NCBI GenBank assembly: GCA_001466705.2
Contig: LATX02000009.1
Span: 82,502-146,501 of the forward strand
Direction of reading: 5' to 3'
Length of the DNA: 64,000 nt
DNA from: Moniliophthora roreri
Lineage: Eukaryota > Basidiomycota > Agaricomycetes > Agaricales > Marasmiaceae
Position numbers and translations under genes: made by a program. The notes under the pieces were generated by a model. That model was given only the letters and a program-made list of their open reading frames with translations. It made no database searches and had not been told where the DNA came from. Below, one piece after another: positions 11,372 through 24,037 of the stretch. Every line of letters begins with the position of its first letter. Positions within the stretch are counted from its first letter, which is position 1.

Positions 11372-12727
11372 TCAATTATGATTAGATTCTATTAGGTCAG
11401 AAATGGAAGCGCCAACCAGGCTCTTTAGTGGTATCCGGTCCGTGGTCACGGTCGTTTCAATTTCGGGAAGCACGCTACGTCCTGGGTCGCGTTTACCTCC
11501 ATTTTCTTGAGGCCTGGGAAGCTCCGGATTCCTGGCACGGTTCCCTTGACACGGAATGAATCTGCTTCGAGATAGTATATCCCCTGTAGATAACTCTCGA
11601 AGGGAATCAGTTTTTACAGACATGCGAGAACTATTTTTGAGAATAGCAGGGCTGACAGACACTCGAACTCCGCGTACAAAAACGCATTGGTCGAGAGGCT
11701 CATCCGTGGGCTCGTCTGTCTTCAGGTTATTACGAGAAGGTCCGCTGCGCGCTGTTGCACAGCTCACAGAACAAAACCAGTATTTGCTCTGCGTATGGGA
11801 ATTTGGTACCATTGACATGTTCACTGTTCCCTTCTCGGCATGAACAAATGAAGCAACACCCCAAGCAGACGTCTTGTCCACACCTGTCACCAAGAGGAGA
11901 GAATTACCTCCCAAGCGTCGACCAAGGACATTGTTGATATGGGTATACCAAGATATGGCATTCGCGGCAGCGTAGTTGTCGAAGTCGTCCTCGTTTAAAT
12001 TGTCTTCACTGATATACTCTTCGGGAAGTATCAGGATTGCTCCTTCTGAGCTTTTAAAATCAAACCGGAATCCATATCCAACTTCTGCAGGAATTTTCCC
12101 TGTTCTGAGTTCGAGTCACTGGGTGGACATATTGCACTATAACATTGGTGATACGTACCTCAATGCAGCATGCAGTTCATTACCCATCTCAGCTTCATGG
12201 TATCCTAGTCGTGTCCTACAGGTATCCCACTCTGGATTAGTGATGTGTGTACCGGGAGAAGTCGACCCCTCTTCCTTGCGTAGATTGACAGAAAGTGGAG
12301 TAAACCCATCAGGGACTCCTCCCGCCTGGTTACAGGGATGATGGGCAGGTAGAAGGATGTTGAAGAAGTATTCGAAACCACCCTGATCATTGATAGCCCC
12401 TACATCTCCGATAGAGACTCCCTGCTTCCGATATTCGAGCGGCAGCATCTTAGAAACAGTAGGATTCCAAAGAGGATATCCTCTTTTCTTGGGGAGTAGC
12501 ATTCTTGCATAGATGTCCGAGTCGCATTCGGCAAGTTCTGATATCACGTTCTCGATATTTCTATTTGACTTCGAGGACGATTCGTTAACGTTGAAGACGC
12601 CTCCGTTGATCACGAATCTATTTGAGTTCGAGAAAACTCTGATGGCTGCCAGACTGAGCAATTGAAGTAGATGTTGAGTAGATTGAACGCACCCTTTTGC
12701 TTGACTCCCTGAGAAAACGCCCCTCAT
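11372..12727 (-). CDS. Conserved basidiomycete hypothetical protein, two exons
   Basis: The first exon (about 12165-12727) contains FVINGGVFNVNES, DIYARMLLPKKRGYPLWNP, EYRKQGVSIGDVGAIND and FNILLPAHHP. After a short GT-AG intron the second exon (to 11372) reads VGYGFRFDFKSSEGAILILP, NAISWYTHINNVLGRR, SLLLVTGVDKTSAWGVASF and then a variable tail. I recognise this architecture as a large family of uncharacterised Agaricomycete proteins with a GGxF motif near the N-terminus. Function is unknown. The exact start is uncertain: the usual family N-terminus begins close to the FSNSNRFVINGG segment, so an initiation codon nearer 12640 or an upstream exon is possible. Confidence 0.7.
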
Positions 12728-13440
12728 AGCGACACCTTGGGCATTCGACCACTATCTGTAGAGAGGAAGTGAAGAATGATGGGGCAGTACAACAGTGATG
12801 ATGGCATGCATATATAAGGCAGCACAGGTGTGTCACATCGATTGTGGGAAAACTTATTGAGTAGTGGTAGGTCGCCTATATTGGTCCATACATCGTGATG
12901 CCATGAAGTACAGTTTCCCAACACAAACAGGCGATAATGAAACGAGCTACTGAATTGAATTATTCCACTACAATGAGGGAAGACCGCAGACATAGGTGCA
13001 TCGTGCGCCTGTTGCGAATACAGTCAGGTCAGGAAGTTTGGCAAGAGAGAACCCACACATCTATGAGTAACGCATTGCCATTGTATTGTTTCCCAGTTCT
13101 GTAAACATTTTACATGCCTGTAGCTGGCGGCATCGAAGCTACAACATGATTATCCTATTCAATACCTCCTCAATAAGTGAAACGGACAATCATGCAGACC
13201 CTCGTAAACGTCCGAAGGACCGTACATGTCACATATGTTGTGCGGAGGCCTCCCTGCAGTACTGCGAGCAAGACTGTGAGATTTATCCACAATACCTAAA
13301 GGCTATCCTGACGGAAGGCCAGAAGTATCGTCTCAGTTTTCCAGTACCGTTCCCATCACCAGAGCAGCCGATGGACCTGCAGCTCTCTCCAGAGGATCCG
13401 GTATTAATGGAATCCTCTCTGGAGGTAACTGTCCGAATTC
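12728..13440. other. Intergenic, no gene recognised
   Basis: No coding or structural feature was recognised. The plus-strand open frame beginning at 13086 runs antisense into the DUF6535 pseudogene and shows no family motif. Confidence 0.5.
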
Positions 13441-15150
13441 CTAAGTCGCCCTCTCTATCACATGATTCCATTCTAGCACCAGCATCTTCCACATCTTCAC
13501 CGTATTCCACCAATCCCGAGGCTGATACAGTTGACAACGAATAATCTCGTCGTGTATGAACTTGATGAACCGCCGCCCTTCTTCGGGTACCAAAAGCTCT
13601 GAGACGCAGTCTGCCCGTGTTAGGTGCCTGGCGAGGGCTAGAATGGAAGCTGGTCGTTCGTCGAATCGAGGTTCGAAGGTGTCTTCGTCTTCTTTCGTGG
13701 TGGAGTACAGCTTCCCATGATTTGGCGTAAACCAGTAGAGGGAACATGCTGCGTCTTCGGATAACGGGGTCAGGTATGTCCAGAGTCTGTCTGCTACCGG
13801 GAAAAGAAGGAAGAACTGCATCTTCGTGATTTGGTAAGCACCCGAGCGTTCAAACTCGGATATCGATTCCTGTAACCGCTGGAGGTGAAGTAGTGTCACC
13901 TCACTCGAAGCGACGTACACTCAAAACTGCTGACGGTACAGCAAGGAAACACCATTCGGCGAAAGAAGTGCTGGGTGCTGGATATCTGGAGAGCGCGCAA
14001 AGAAGGGATATTGAACAAGTCCGTCTGTAACAGTGTTCTTGAACACGGCGTCATCTTTGAGTGCTTCCATGACATCCACCGAGGTGACATCGCTCCACGT
14101 CGTCAGCTGCCAGCAGTTCAGGACAGCTGATAACGCTACCGAAGGCTGGAGCGCCGACATGACATTCTGCAGATGCGGTATCATCGATGGGCTATATCGG
14201 AACATGGATACAGCCCACCGAAGACCTCGCAGCTCATACAACTTCAAGATGCCTGCACCGGTCTCTGATAACGAAAAGATGTTCTCGTTGAATCTCCTGG
14301 TGACCTCTAAACCGAATGTGGACCAATCTGGAGCCGGGTACTTGATTTGAATCCATAACCCGGCTTTGGTGAAGAGGCTGTCGAGGGAAGGAATGCGGAG
14401 GAGGGGGCGAGCCAGTTTGCATATAAGATGATACACTACCCATGACTGGGGCGACCGGAAAGGCGAAATGTGGTGATGAAGTATAGCCCGGCGCTGATTC
14501 CTACGGCAACAACAGTGAGCGCAAAGGGTACAGGATGACGTGCCCAGAGGGGGTCTAAGAGACCTGCGAGGAACGGTAGGAGCACTGCTTCAAGAAGTAT
14601 GGGAAGTACAGCCAGAAACGCTGGAACGCCCCATTTCTCGGGGCTCTCGCTCCAAAGTTGACGGAGCCCCAAAGCCTCTGCTTGAGTGCGGGTTGGTATA
14701 TCACGCTGGTACTCTCGGAGCCACTGTTTTCACAGCAATGCGAAAAGCCCAGAGGTGAGGGCTGAGGAACCAGAAGCAGTTGATTCGCACAGACGATGGT
14801 TCGACCCGGAGCGGAACGTTTCGCAGAAGTTGGATCTGGGATGTGTTGGTGCCGCTGAGCTGCAGCGATACTTGTGTGAGGAGGGCGACGGTGACATCGG
14901 CTGGATCATCAGTTAACCACTGGTACGATTCAATGGCAAATGCTGTGACGACTGCAGAGAAAAGACTGGCCTGTTCATGGCGATTTGGTCAGAATTAAGG
15001 ATGCACCAATGGAAGACAGTGAACGCACATAAACAAGTAACGTGTCGATCTCATCCTTCCAGTTCTTCACCACGTCGTCGTCGTATCTATTCACCTATTT
15101 CATCAACTTCTCCCATGACTGATCTAGAATGGGATTCTTTTCGGATCAAA
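13441..15150 (-). pseudogene. DUF6535 membrane-protein pseudogene
   Basis: The minus strand encodes the DUF6535 N-terminal signature: WEKLMK, then RYDDDVVKNWKDEIDTLL, an intron, SLFSAVVTAFAIESYQWL, INCFWFLS, KQWLREYQRDIPTRTQAEAL, and paired hydrophobic segments around AFLAVLPILLEAVLLPFLAG and ALTVVAVGISAGLYFITTF. Damage is clear. There is an in-frame TAG after WEKLMK, an extra base in the WFLS/LTSGLFALL region, an in-frame TGA just before KQWLREYQ, a frame change before SPQSWVVYHLICKLARPLLR, and a TGA after LLYRQQF. The C-terminal part (to 13441) is an ordinary-looking helical frame. DUF6535 proteins are abundant, uncharacterised Agaricomycete membrane proteins. Non-functional is likely unless the assembly is wrong. 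Confidence 0.8.
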
Positions 15151-17586
15151 AGTTCTGCCCTGCCTGGCTTGGTATGAAATTCGTAGGTGAAGATAGTGAA
15201 GGTATCTGTATGTGGTCGAGTCAGTTTTGTTCTCTGTTTAGAGAATGCGAGCACAAACCTCCACAGCGTATGTTGAGGGTACGTGATTCCGATTCGGGGT
15301 AGGTGTTCCTGGACCCTGTAAGCCCTTTTAGCAGGTTAACGCTGTCAAAATGCACACTTAGCACGTACATAATCCAGAGGATACTGGCGAGAAGACACAC
15401 GGGAGGGGCATGTCACAGGCCTAGATGATCATGTAAAAGAGAGAAGAGTCTGGTCGTCTCTAGTATTCGGGTCTGCTCACAGGGCAGACACTTTGTCTTT
15501 TACCATCACCTCCGATTCCTCATTACCTCGGAAATCAGCTTAGAATGTTCATCCCAACTTGCTTATTCGATCACGAATTCATTTGGAGCGAGCAGCAATG
15601 ATTCAAGGCGGAGATTGCCAGGTAACATTACCAGGTACGATTCACAAGCTGGCTCGACTGAGCTCATGTTGATCCCTTCTATTCGTAGAGGTCACACCTC
15701 AGATAGCATATGAGATAGAGACCTGAAATATTTTTGGGGATGAACACATTCACGAAAAGATCGCTGCTATTGTAGGGTTGATCTGTCTCTCCCTCCTGAC
15801 CCACTAAAAATGACATGCAGACCAGCCATACGACACAGAATTCGTTTCAAAGCACTGGAAATTCAACAGAACAGCGAATCGAGGGTTGGAACGGCATTGG
15901 TTGAAAATGATGGTCCTGTGCCGTCGAAATAATGCAGGTTCGGCAGAAGGAGTGCAAGGATGGGTATTGGAGAGCGACGTCAACACGAGCATCACCTATT
16001 CCTCATCGATCAGTACATGAATATTCCTCTCCACCCTCACCGTTCACCACCATTGTGGCACATGCTGATTGGTTGTATCTGAAAGCCTTCATTGGGGATG
16101 GCTTCTTATATCGATCAACCATGCAAGCCTCCATGCTGTCGGAAGGCGCTTGACCAAGAATCTGTTCTGGTACATTACATGGCTTCAATAAGTCATCGTC
16201 TTTATTTTTCGACAAGTTGGCCAGTGCTTGGACTCCAACAGGTCGCAAAATCGGCAAAAAAGTATGTCTATTCTGCATCACCGAACATTCGTCACCGATT
16301 CTGTTATTCCCTAGCAAGGGAAAGCCATCTGTATCTCTACCAACACTAGCGATGCTACCCGCACCGAGGGTTGTCACTTTCCGCTTGGCAGTCCTGCTAT
16401 TCGACCCCTCAGCAGGAGAAGCTTGCGGCCTGGGAGGTATGTGGAGCATCAATGTTCTTTGCCTAGTTGACTCTGTTTCAAAGAAATTGTCTCTGCAAAC
16501 CTCGTCGCATAACCATTGAATGCACACTCATCCTCTCCATTACACTCCTCGCTCACTCTCGCTCCTTAATAGTGAGCTTAGCCTTGCACCAAGTTTGCTT
16601 ACCAAGTTGTGGACGAAGGTACAGTACACTAGCAAGGGTACTAGTAGCGCCGACTTTACAAGACGCTCATTACACCATCTGTCCTCGCTTGCTCCAAAAT
16701 CCCACATATGCCTCATGTCCCCACCAAGTAATTTCTCACTCGCTACCCACACAGAAGGATAAGATTGCGGGAAAGTAAGGCCCTGGTTCGTGATCTCTTT
16801 TCCAGTGGCTACGATACTAACAGTAACCATTTCCAGTAAGCCTACTCGCTGCATGTTCGAGCGTCGCCGGATTCACCGCTGTTGGTTCTGATAGAGACTA
16901 TGCATGTCATGGGCGGTGACAAGAGTGCATCTGTTACGTCAGGGTGGATAGGAAATGCTAGATATGTTCCACTCTGAGGTCACGTTAGAATGTACGTCCT
17001 CTCATTCACATCTCGTCTTTCCCAAGACACTGATAATAAACTCTCAGTACTTGTTCGTACTAGCAAAACATGAATCTTCAAAAGCTACGCCGAGCGATTC
17101 AGCTCCAGCCATTCTACTTTCTGGTCGCCTCTGTCATTACTTCAAGTTCTAGTTCGATTGGATATTTACATTCCAGTTGTGGACGGTCAATATATGGAAT
17201 AGTAAGCGCTCGTTGAGATGCCTCGATGATACCAACCAGAAACCTCGCTGCCCAAGTCAGCCGGATAATAGTATCGGGGCCATTGAAACACTGCTTACCG
17301 CAGTCCAGCTTGTTTGAGGTGGACCATCTGGGAATTTTTATGTTTGATAATTCCACGTTGCAAGCTAAAGTTCTGGTCTTCGAAAGTCCACGATATCGAG
17401 TTGACTACGAGGAACTGTCTCCGGAACGACATCCATATATGGCAGGTGATGACAGCCATCCACGTTGTCCATTGTCTTCTGCATCCTGCCACGATATGTC
17501 CACAATCGCGCAGGATATGAGATTTCCTCAAATCTCCGCCATGTCTTCTCCTCTAGTTTCCAACCCCTTTACGACATTGTACAGTC
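15151..17586. other. 2.4-kb stretch without a recognised gene
   Basis: Several open frames of 70-175 codons exist (for example minus 16003-16527, minus 16540-16854, plus 17226-17627). None shows a recognisable domain, convincing intron structure or repeat. CpG is not depleted here, unlike the transposon-rich parts of the window. Confidence 0.4.
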
Positions 17587-19113
17587 ATGGATTCTCGTCT
17601 CTTTGCTCCGCACGTATCCGCTCTTAAAGCCTTAAATGCGAAGGGAGTGTTCGGGCTGGATCAGGACCCCATGATCTGCAAGGTCTCCGACGAGAGGACG
17701 AAAACGTTCCAATTCTACTCCGGTGTAAATCTCACCACGAATTCCTCAATTTCTCCCGCCGGACGGTCCATTAGACGATTTGAAGGTGTCGATGAAAGCG
17801 GGAACAAACTCCACCTTAAAGAGACACGGGGAATTTTCGCAGACAGCTATCACAAAGGAGGTGATTTTTACGGGGAATCGAAGGGAATTGGGAGACTCAT
17901 TCCGACTGTTCTTGCTCACGGAGATGTGACAGGACGTTGGCAAACGACAGACAGCCATGAATGGTGTGTCGGAGAGCTCCGCAAGCAGTTCAGAGTTCAT
18001 CGCCACTATCTTATCGTGCTGAAAGTTGGGGGGCCGTTGAGCAAATTCCGAATCACTGAGGAACTGGTGACGGCGTTACGAGATGCCTTGCAAGGTACAA
18101 GTTGAATTGCTGGATTGTTGAAATGCTCAAAGCTGACTCTGAACACTCACAGCGCATACGGAGGCTTACCGAAAAGGTATTCTACACCGCGACATCAGCA
18201 TTGGCAACATTCTCATCAGCGAAAACGGAGGCGGCTTGCTCATCGACTGGGAATTCAGCAAACCGATCGCCAATCCGGAGGTGCGAGTCATGGCACGAAC
18301 TGTAGGCCTTCATCGGCTTTGCTACGTGCAACGAGTCAACTGATTTTCTGCTTTCAGGGTACCTGGCAATTTATGTCGGCGCATCCCCTCTTGAACCCGT
18401 CGGGCGCGGTGGAACACGCTCTGGTCGATGGTTTGGAATCATTCTTCCACGTTCTTTGCTATGTCATCTTGGTACACTGCCAACACAAGTTCCCAAAGCA
18501 ACTACTCAAATCTCATCTCAAGAGCGTCTATGACGCTTGGTTTCTCGAAGAGGACAACGAAGAGGACAACGAGGACAACGAGGATAACGAGGACGGCAAG
18601 GAAGGCGAAGTCGTCGGCGGCTATGCAAAAAGGCGGGCTCTCGCTAACTGCTTCATGGCCGAGGAGCCCAGACTTCCTCACGACCCCCTTCGAGATCTGG
18701 TTATTGCATTGGAGGATGTCATAGGTGTTCGTTACAAAATGCCACCGACACAGAAGGCCAGGACGATTTACGAGGGGTTAAGAGCCAAATACGACATGAC
18801 GGACGAGGAGTTGGAGGAGCAACCTGTTTGGCGTTACGACGAAACCATGAGGAAGCTTAATGAGTCATCGCAATGGATGTTGGATACGTTCAACAAAGCT
18901 CTTGAAGATCCTCGAGGCCTCAAAGCGAAGCCAGTTCGCCGTAAATTCCTCTCCACGAACTGTAAGCGCATCCGCAAGACCCTCAAGGCGAGGAGCAATC
19001 GAGGAAGCACAAATCAGGGAGATAGTGGTCAGGCAGGGGGATCTGGTTCAAAGCGTAAACGTACGGATGTACATGGCTTAGGGTCAAAGAAGGCTCGAAA
19101 AGGAGGTTGTTGA
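17587..19113 (+). CDS. FunK1-type fungal protein kinase, three exons
   Basis: Exons about 17587-18094, 18153-18301 and 18358-19113. After KLHLKET, which may be the beta-3 lysine strand, exon 2 carries GILHRDISIGNILI (the HRD catalytic loop, with Asn) and LLIDWEFSKP, where DWE replaces DFG as is usual in FunK1. Exon 3 starts GTWQFMSAHPLL and has the long C-lobe typical of the family, then an acidic run (EEDNEEDNEDNEDNED) and a basic Ser/Gly tail with KRKRTD and GSKKARKGG, possibly nuclear localisation signals. The N-terminal domain that normally precedes FunK1 kinases is short or absent: the frame starts only about 80 residues before the kinase core. An upstream exon may be missed. FunK1 genes are expanded in mushrooms; substrates are unknown. 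Confidence 0.88.
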
Positions 19114-20113
19114 AGAGGTCTCGACAACTACCTGGTTCGGTTTGCATCTCGATACAATTTTTGATGTCTTTTCGTCTCTCTGCATTGACCTGTAGGTATC
19201 TCATGTATGTACGATTAAATAGGTGTTATGCATGGGTACGCCGTTTCTTCCTTGGCGCCGTAGAATGCGGCTGAGTTGAGGCAGAGGACGAGTTGAAGCG
19301 CGCCTTCAGTACGTAGAGTGCCGTGGAAGCTTCTCACACCGGAACACCCCATGTCGCACTAGATTCATCATCTTCGGCATCCTCTCAACACCGCTCGGCG
19401 ATCCCTGACGAGATGCCTGTTTTCGCGCTGTGCTCCATTCGCAGCTTCATTGTTTACTTTTACCGTTGACAAGTCATACAGACGACTTTTCGATATCAAA
19501 TCATTGGTCCCCGTACCATGGCAATCGATATAATGATACAGTCCGGCCTCCAGCATCAAATGTCAGTCTTTACTCTGAACTTTGTCACCAGAACCTGAAG
19601 TACAATTGCCCTGACATCTCGTTCGTAGGATGTTGGCCTCGAGTCTGTCATTGACCTCTACCTATCGTACCATAAGTACAAGCAGTACTTTGAATTTATA
19701 AAGTATGTCTAAAGCATCGCTCCTGTTACTTCTAATGATTAGCGTATGTGAGATGAAACACGACGAAGGGTGCACTCACAGCATAGAAAAGCAAGTATCA
19801 TCTGGGTGAGGATGCATAATAGTAGCCGGTCTTGCACGAGGTGATGCTTGAATTTGGGATGTAATTGAGTACCCCTGTCCTGCTCTTACTGTCTCTCACT
19901 GCACGGATCCCATCTCGCGCTTAGGCTATGAACACGAAAAATCAGCAAGGACTCCATAAAGCCAATGACCAAGACTCACCAAAGAAAATTGATCGTTCCT
20001 CAATGGAGAGAGAGGCCATCCTGCTCTATCTCCCAAAGTTTTGGACTGGACAGCTTATAAGGAAATACGCGTTGGCACAGGCGAACCACAGTAAGAACAA
20101 CCAACATCTCGCT
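19114..20113. other. Intergenic, no gene recognised
   Basis: No coding feature recognised in this 1 kb between the kinase and the 3' end of the minus-strand G1 gene. Confidence 0.5.
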
Positions 20114-21865
20114 CACCTGTGGAAACTGAAAGTTGTTCATTTCCAACTCTTCAATGTCACCATAAACTGAAGCAGACGCAGACATAGGACTACCGTGACG
20201 TGCATCTCGGAGACCACGCGGAACTGGTGAATGACGGCCGCCAGGACTGGGAGACCTGGATAATGCCGGTGTACTGCTGCCACTATGAGATGGAATTTCC
20301 TGCAGTTGTGTTTCTGGACGCTGACCACTGTATGGAGGAATGAAGGGTCCTTCAAGTTGTTGAACTGTTCGGAGGCTGCCTGACACTATGGGTGGTACCC
20401 GTGTACGAGCCCTACGCCCAGTAGTCGGATATTCGCATTTCAACGACTGGCCGCTGACATTGCCTGTGAAAGCGGTGAAGCGCAGTAATTAGCACCCATT
20501 CAAAAAGCCATATCGACAGGTAGATGGGTGCTACTGACCTACAAGTACGATCTGGACTTTTCGGATCCTGAGGTTCACATACAAGTTTGCGACGGCTGGT
20601 TTAGGAGATAGCATTAGTGAATTAGGAACGCGCAAGGGTCACCAGCAGCACTGACCGACAAGAGTAACACGCCATGCGGTCAGCCGGGATGGACGACCGG
20701 GAAGCTCCAGAATCAACCATCCCATTCTCTTGCGATGGTAGCGAACTTATTGTAGGCAGAACGGAAAGTGTAGGGGCGTGTAGAGCATGGAGGTAACGAT
20801 GAGCGGCGGTTGGAGCGGAAAAAAGGTCGCTTCCGTACATGCTCGAGTTGTTGTTTTCCTCATCTGTCTCCCTCCCGTACTCAGACGCAGAAAGTGAGGG
20901 ATAGGAACCTTCCGCGGGTATTCCCTCGACAGATATGCCCTCGATCGGCTCCGTAAAGCCCTGACTGACCGCTGCGTAGCCAGACCCCGGATCTCGTGCG
21001 TGGAGATGACGATGCTCTTGTATGGAATGAGCAGTCATGTAAGGCGTATACGTATACATGGAAGATATGGATGGCATGGAAGCTTGATGCAGCTGCGGAT
21101 CCGCAGGTCGCCCACCATATTGACTAATAACAATGGGTGGAGGCATACCCAGCGGAAGTGATGTTTGTTCCTGCTGAGCGGAACGATCTGTAGGATTGCC
21201 GAAATCGCTACTGTTGCCGCTTCGAGTTTCGGTTTCGACCGATGTGATAGCGGGCATGGTAGAGTGACGGGTTTCGGCGATGACAGGTGGGACCGTTAGT
21301 TGAGGTAGCTCGGCGGTGTGGTCTACCTGAAATGTCGGTAGAGGTCGAATGGGTCTTGACTCATTATGTTGTATGGAGTTTAGGGTTCTACCGATTGTGA
21401 CTGGATCAGGTATTACAGCCTTGCGTCGTGGCCTCATTCTGAATGGACGAAATGTGGGCTAGATAAACAATAAATCAATGTCCAAACAGTAAATCTTATT
21501 AGAAGTCAACGCACCTCGTAGTCTGTAGAGATTTGATGACCTCTCTCAGTATCAGTTCGAGTTCCGGGTCTTCGAACAGTGACAATTTGACTTCCTCCAT
21601 ACCGCACCACCTCTCTCACGATACGATAAAGCGATAGACTTCTGACAAACGGTCTGTGAGACAGAAGGTTAGTCAAGTAAAGCACAGAACGATCAAGGAC
21701 GTACGAGATGACAACCCATATCGAGATGAATCCTGAAAATACCGACAGTACAGTGACCGCCGGGCTATTACTTTTGGATGCAGCCAGAGCGGAAACGACG
21801 GTACATATCCCACCGATAACTGGGAAAAATACCCTAGAGAGCTTGAGATTTCTATGAGGCGACAT
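20114..21865 (-). CDS. G1: two-TM family protein with Ser/Pro-rich C-terminus
   Basis: Exon 1 (21705-21865) encodes two hydrophobic segments, VFFPVIGGICTVVSALAA and VTVLSVFSGFISIWVV, separated by SKSNSPA. Exon 2 (21515-21653) reads PFVRSLSLYRIVREVVRYGG. Exon 3 (from 21458) opens TFRPFRMRPRRKAVIP and continues as a low-complexity Ser/Thr/Pro/Glu-rich region to about 20640. A further exon (about 20125-20460, Ser/Pro/Arg-rich, ending EELEMNNFQFPQ) and a small one near 20560-20600 are inferred from splice signals. The intron positions and phases of the first three exons match G2-G5 elsewhere in the window. No known domain recognised. The start is the ATG just upstream of the first hydrophobic segment, in the CTCATGTC context shared by most copies. 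It lies 545 bp from the DUF6533 gene D1. Confidence 0.7.
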
Positions 21866-22409
21866 GAGAAATAAGAGAGAAAGAACGGTAAAGAGGAAAC
21901 AGACCTTGAGGCTATCCCAGGGTGCTCCCTGACATGATGCTGTTTAAAAGCTGCATATAGCTTAGATGTCCTTCGGCGTCTATGCGTTACGAGGGGGATT
22001 TGGACCTATCCTGGGAGTTTCGGGCTGTTCATTATGGACGGTATTGAGGCGATGAGTCCGTGAATGATGATGGTTGAGAGCAAATCGCGTCGGCTGACCT
22101 CATCCTTTCTCCCGTACCACCATCAGGCTCCAAGTCGAGTAAAGTTTTTAAAACCGAGCGGGAATTCGCGGATCCTGGCTATGACTAGCACGCGAGAAAA
22201 AGACCGAGGAGCTACGACACGCATAAGTTTGCCTACATCATGTGGAATGACAATTTTCCAGCTAAGCAGGGAAATGCAAAATTATACTCCTTTTCCAAGC
22301 GTCCGAGAATTGAAGAAGCTCAGTACGGTGACGGTGACAAGTGCGAGGCTACGGTGAAAACGATCAGGATGTATTCTTATCACCGTTCTTGTCAACTACA
22401 ACAGCATCT

Positions 22410-24037
22410 CTACAAGCCACCCGGCGGCACCACGCTCCTCTGATAGAATTGCAACCGTGTTTCAACAGTAGTGAACTGACACACTCCAGTATCTGCGATT
22501 TCATGCAAGTGCAACATCAGGCGAGATACCAAGGTGACGGAGATGCTGTTCAACGATTAACGGTAAGCGTCGGAATAAACAGTAGTAAGGGCTTAGTACT
22601 GACATACTAGCAGTTCCAGCTGTACCTCCCCGCATGAATGGCTAGATGTCATACGATTGGTCAACACTTTCATGGCGGTTATTCCATACACCTACGCCAG
22701 CAAACTGCAAATCATTTAGTGTTCTGAACACGCGTTTAGGAAGACTGAGTGCTTACATAGAATGTGAGTATGTTCGCAAGGTTCGTCAGTGACATCGCCC
22801 TGTTCACAAATGAATCACATTTTCTTCAGTCAATATAACAAGGTCTTCACCCGAAATATAGGCATCCTTTTCAATGAAAGATCAGACTCTCTTTCAAAAA
22901 GAAAGGACTTATATCATACCATCCCGAATGACAATCTTCAGTAAAGGCACGTCAATCTCGTATCGCGTCCGATAGGCCTTGTAACACGCAAGCAGGAAGA
23001 GTATAGCATCATAAACGAACGCAGCCTCCCAAGCACCAGCCGTCTCTGTCGCATGGAGTCTACTTGATTGAAAACACTTGAAGGGAAACTGACGTACGTA
23101 TCGCTCTGAACGGGTATGGGTTTAAAACGAAAGACGATTACTCGACGAGATAATGAATGAGTCACCTTATGCGATCCCGTGGCGTATGACAACGTATGGA
23201 TGCTATTTCTTCTTCCCCTGCTTCATAAAACGTCGCCACCTGCAAGCAATCAATAACTTTGAAGGGGGAAAGAATACCCAGGGAACTTACTGCAGCCCCC
23301 GCTAGCAGTAGGATAAGAATGCCAATGAGAACACGCAGTAATCGTTTGTTACATCCATATATTGCATAAATGCGTAGTGTCATTATAACTGTTCGGGCCA
23401 ACCATCAGTACATAGTCATAGCCAAACAGAGAGAACTTTCTGCATGAATGTGAACGACTCACTCATGACAATGACCTGAGTGACAATTATAATGCCCTCG
23501 CGCAGATCTTCGAGGGGTTTGCACCTTCGATTCCGTCAGTGACAGTATGTGGTTCGTGCGGAGAACTATGTACTCGGTGGATTCAAGAAATGATCTTGGC
23601 CCAAACAGGGAGAAAATGACGATGACGTTGGCAAAAGTGTTGAAGTACCGATTCAGAAAGAACAAGTAAGCGCTGGTAAAGCGGGGCCGTTTCCACAAGT
23701 ATTTGACTTCAGTGGCTGTATGCAAAGAATGATAATCAGATTCTTGCAAGCCACAATAAAGACATAAAAGGCCACACACGGAAGGTGAGGATGTGATCCC
23801 AGTACAGAATAACTGGCGAGTTAGAATCAACTGGAGAAAATTTTGGGCTTTTTCTCGGCGGGCCTCACCGATTCCACAGAGATCACAATAGTCGGACGCT
23901 CGTCTCCAAAGAAGTCAGTCAATGTCAGGAGAATTGCCTCAAAAAACTTACAAATCCCATCCTGTACGAACGGGCTCTCCATTCCCTTCCGTCAACTGGG
24001 CGCCCCCAGGAAGCAAGCCACTCTGGGGATAGTTCAT
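22410..24037 (-). CDS. D1: DUF6533 multi-pass membrane protein
   Basis: Starts with an MNY exon (24037) like D3, D4 and D5, and is spread over many short exons. Recognisable pieces include VKYLWKRPRFTSAYLFFLNR with YFNTFANVIVIFS (DUF6533 core), TLRIYAIYGCNKRLLRVLIG, WEAAFVYDAILFLLACYKAY, LLKIVIRDG, SLTNLANILTFY, PFMRGGTAG and SVTLVSRLMLHLHEIADTG. The family is an Agaricomycete group of predicted seven-helix proteins of unknown role. Exons look in frame where traced, but not every splice was resolved. The final exon ends about 545 bp from the G1 start. Compared with D2 it retains CpG sites. Confidence 0.75.

Noticed and set aside
13086..13544. Plus-strand 152-codon open frame
   Set aside because: It overlaps the C-terminal part of the DUF6535 pseudogene on the other strand and has no recognisable domain or splice context.
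16003..16527. Minus-strand 174-codon frame
   Set aside because: No recognised family, no supporting intron structure and overlapping frames on the other strand; not enough for a gene call.
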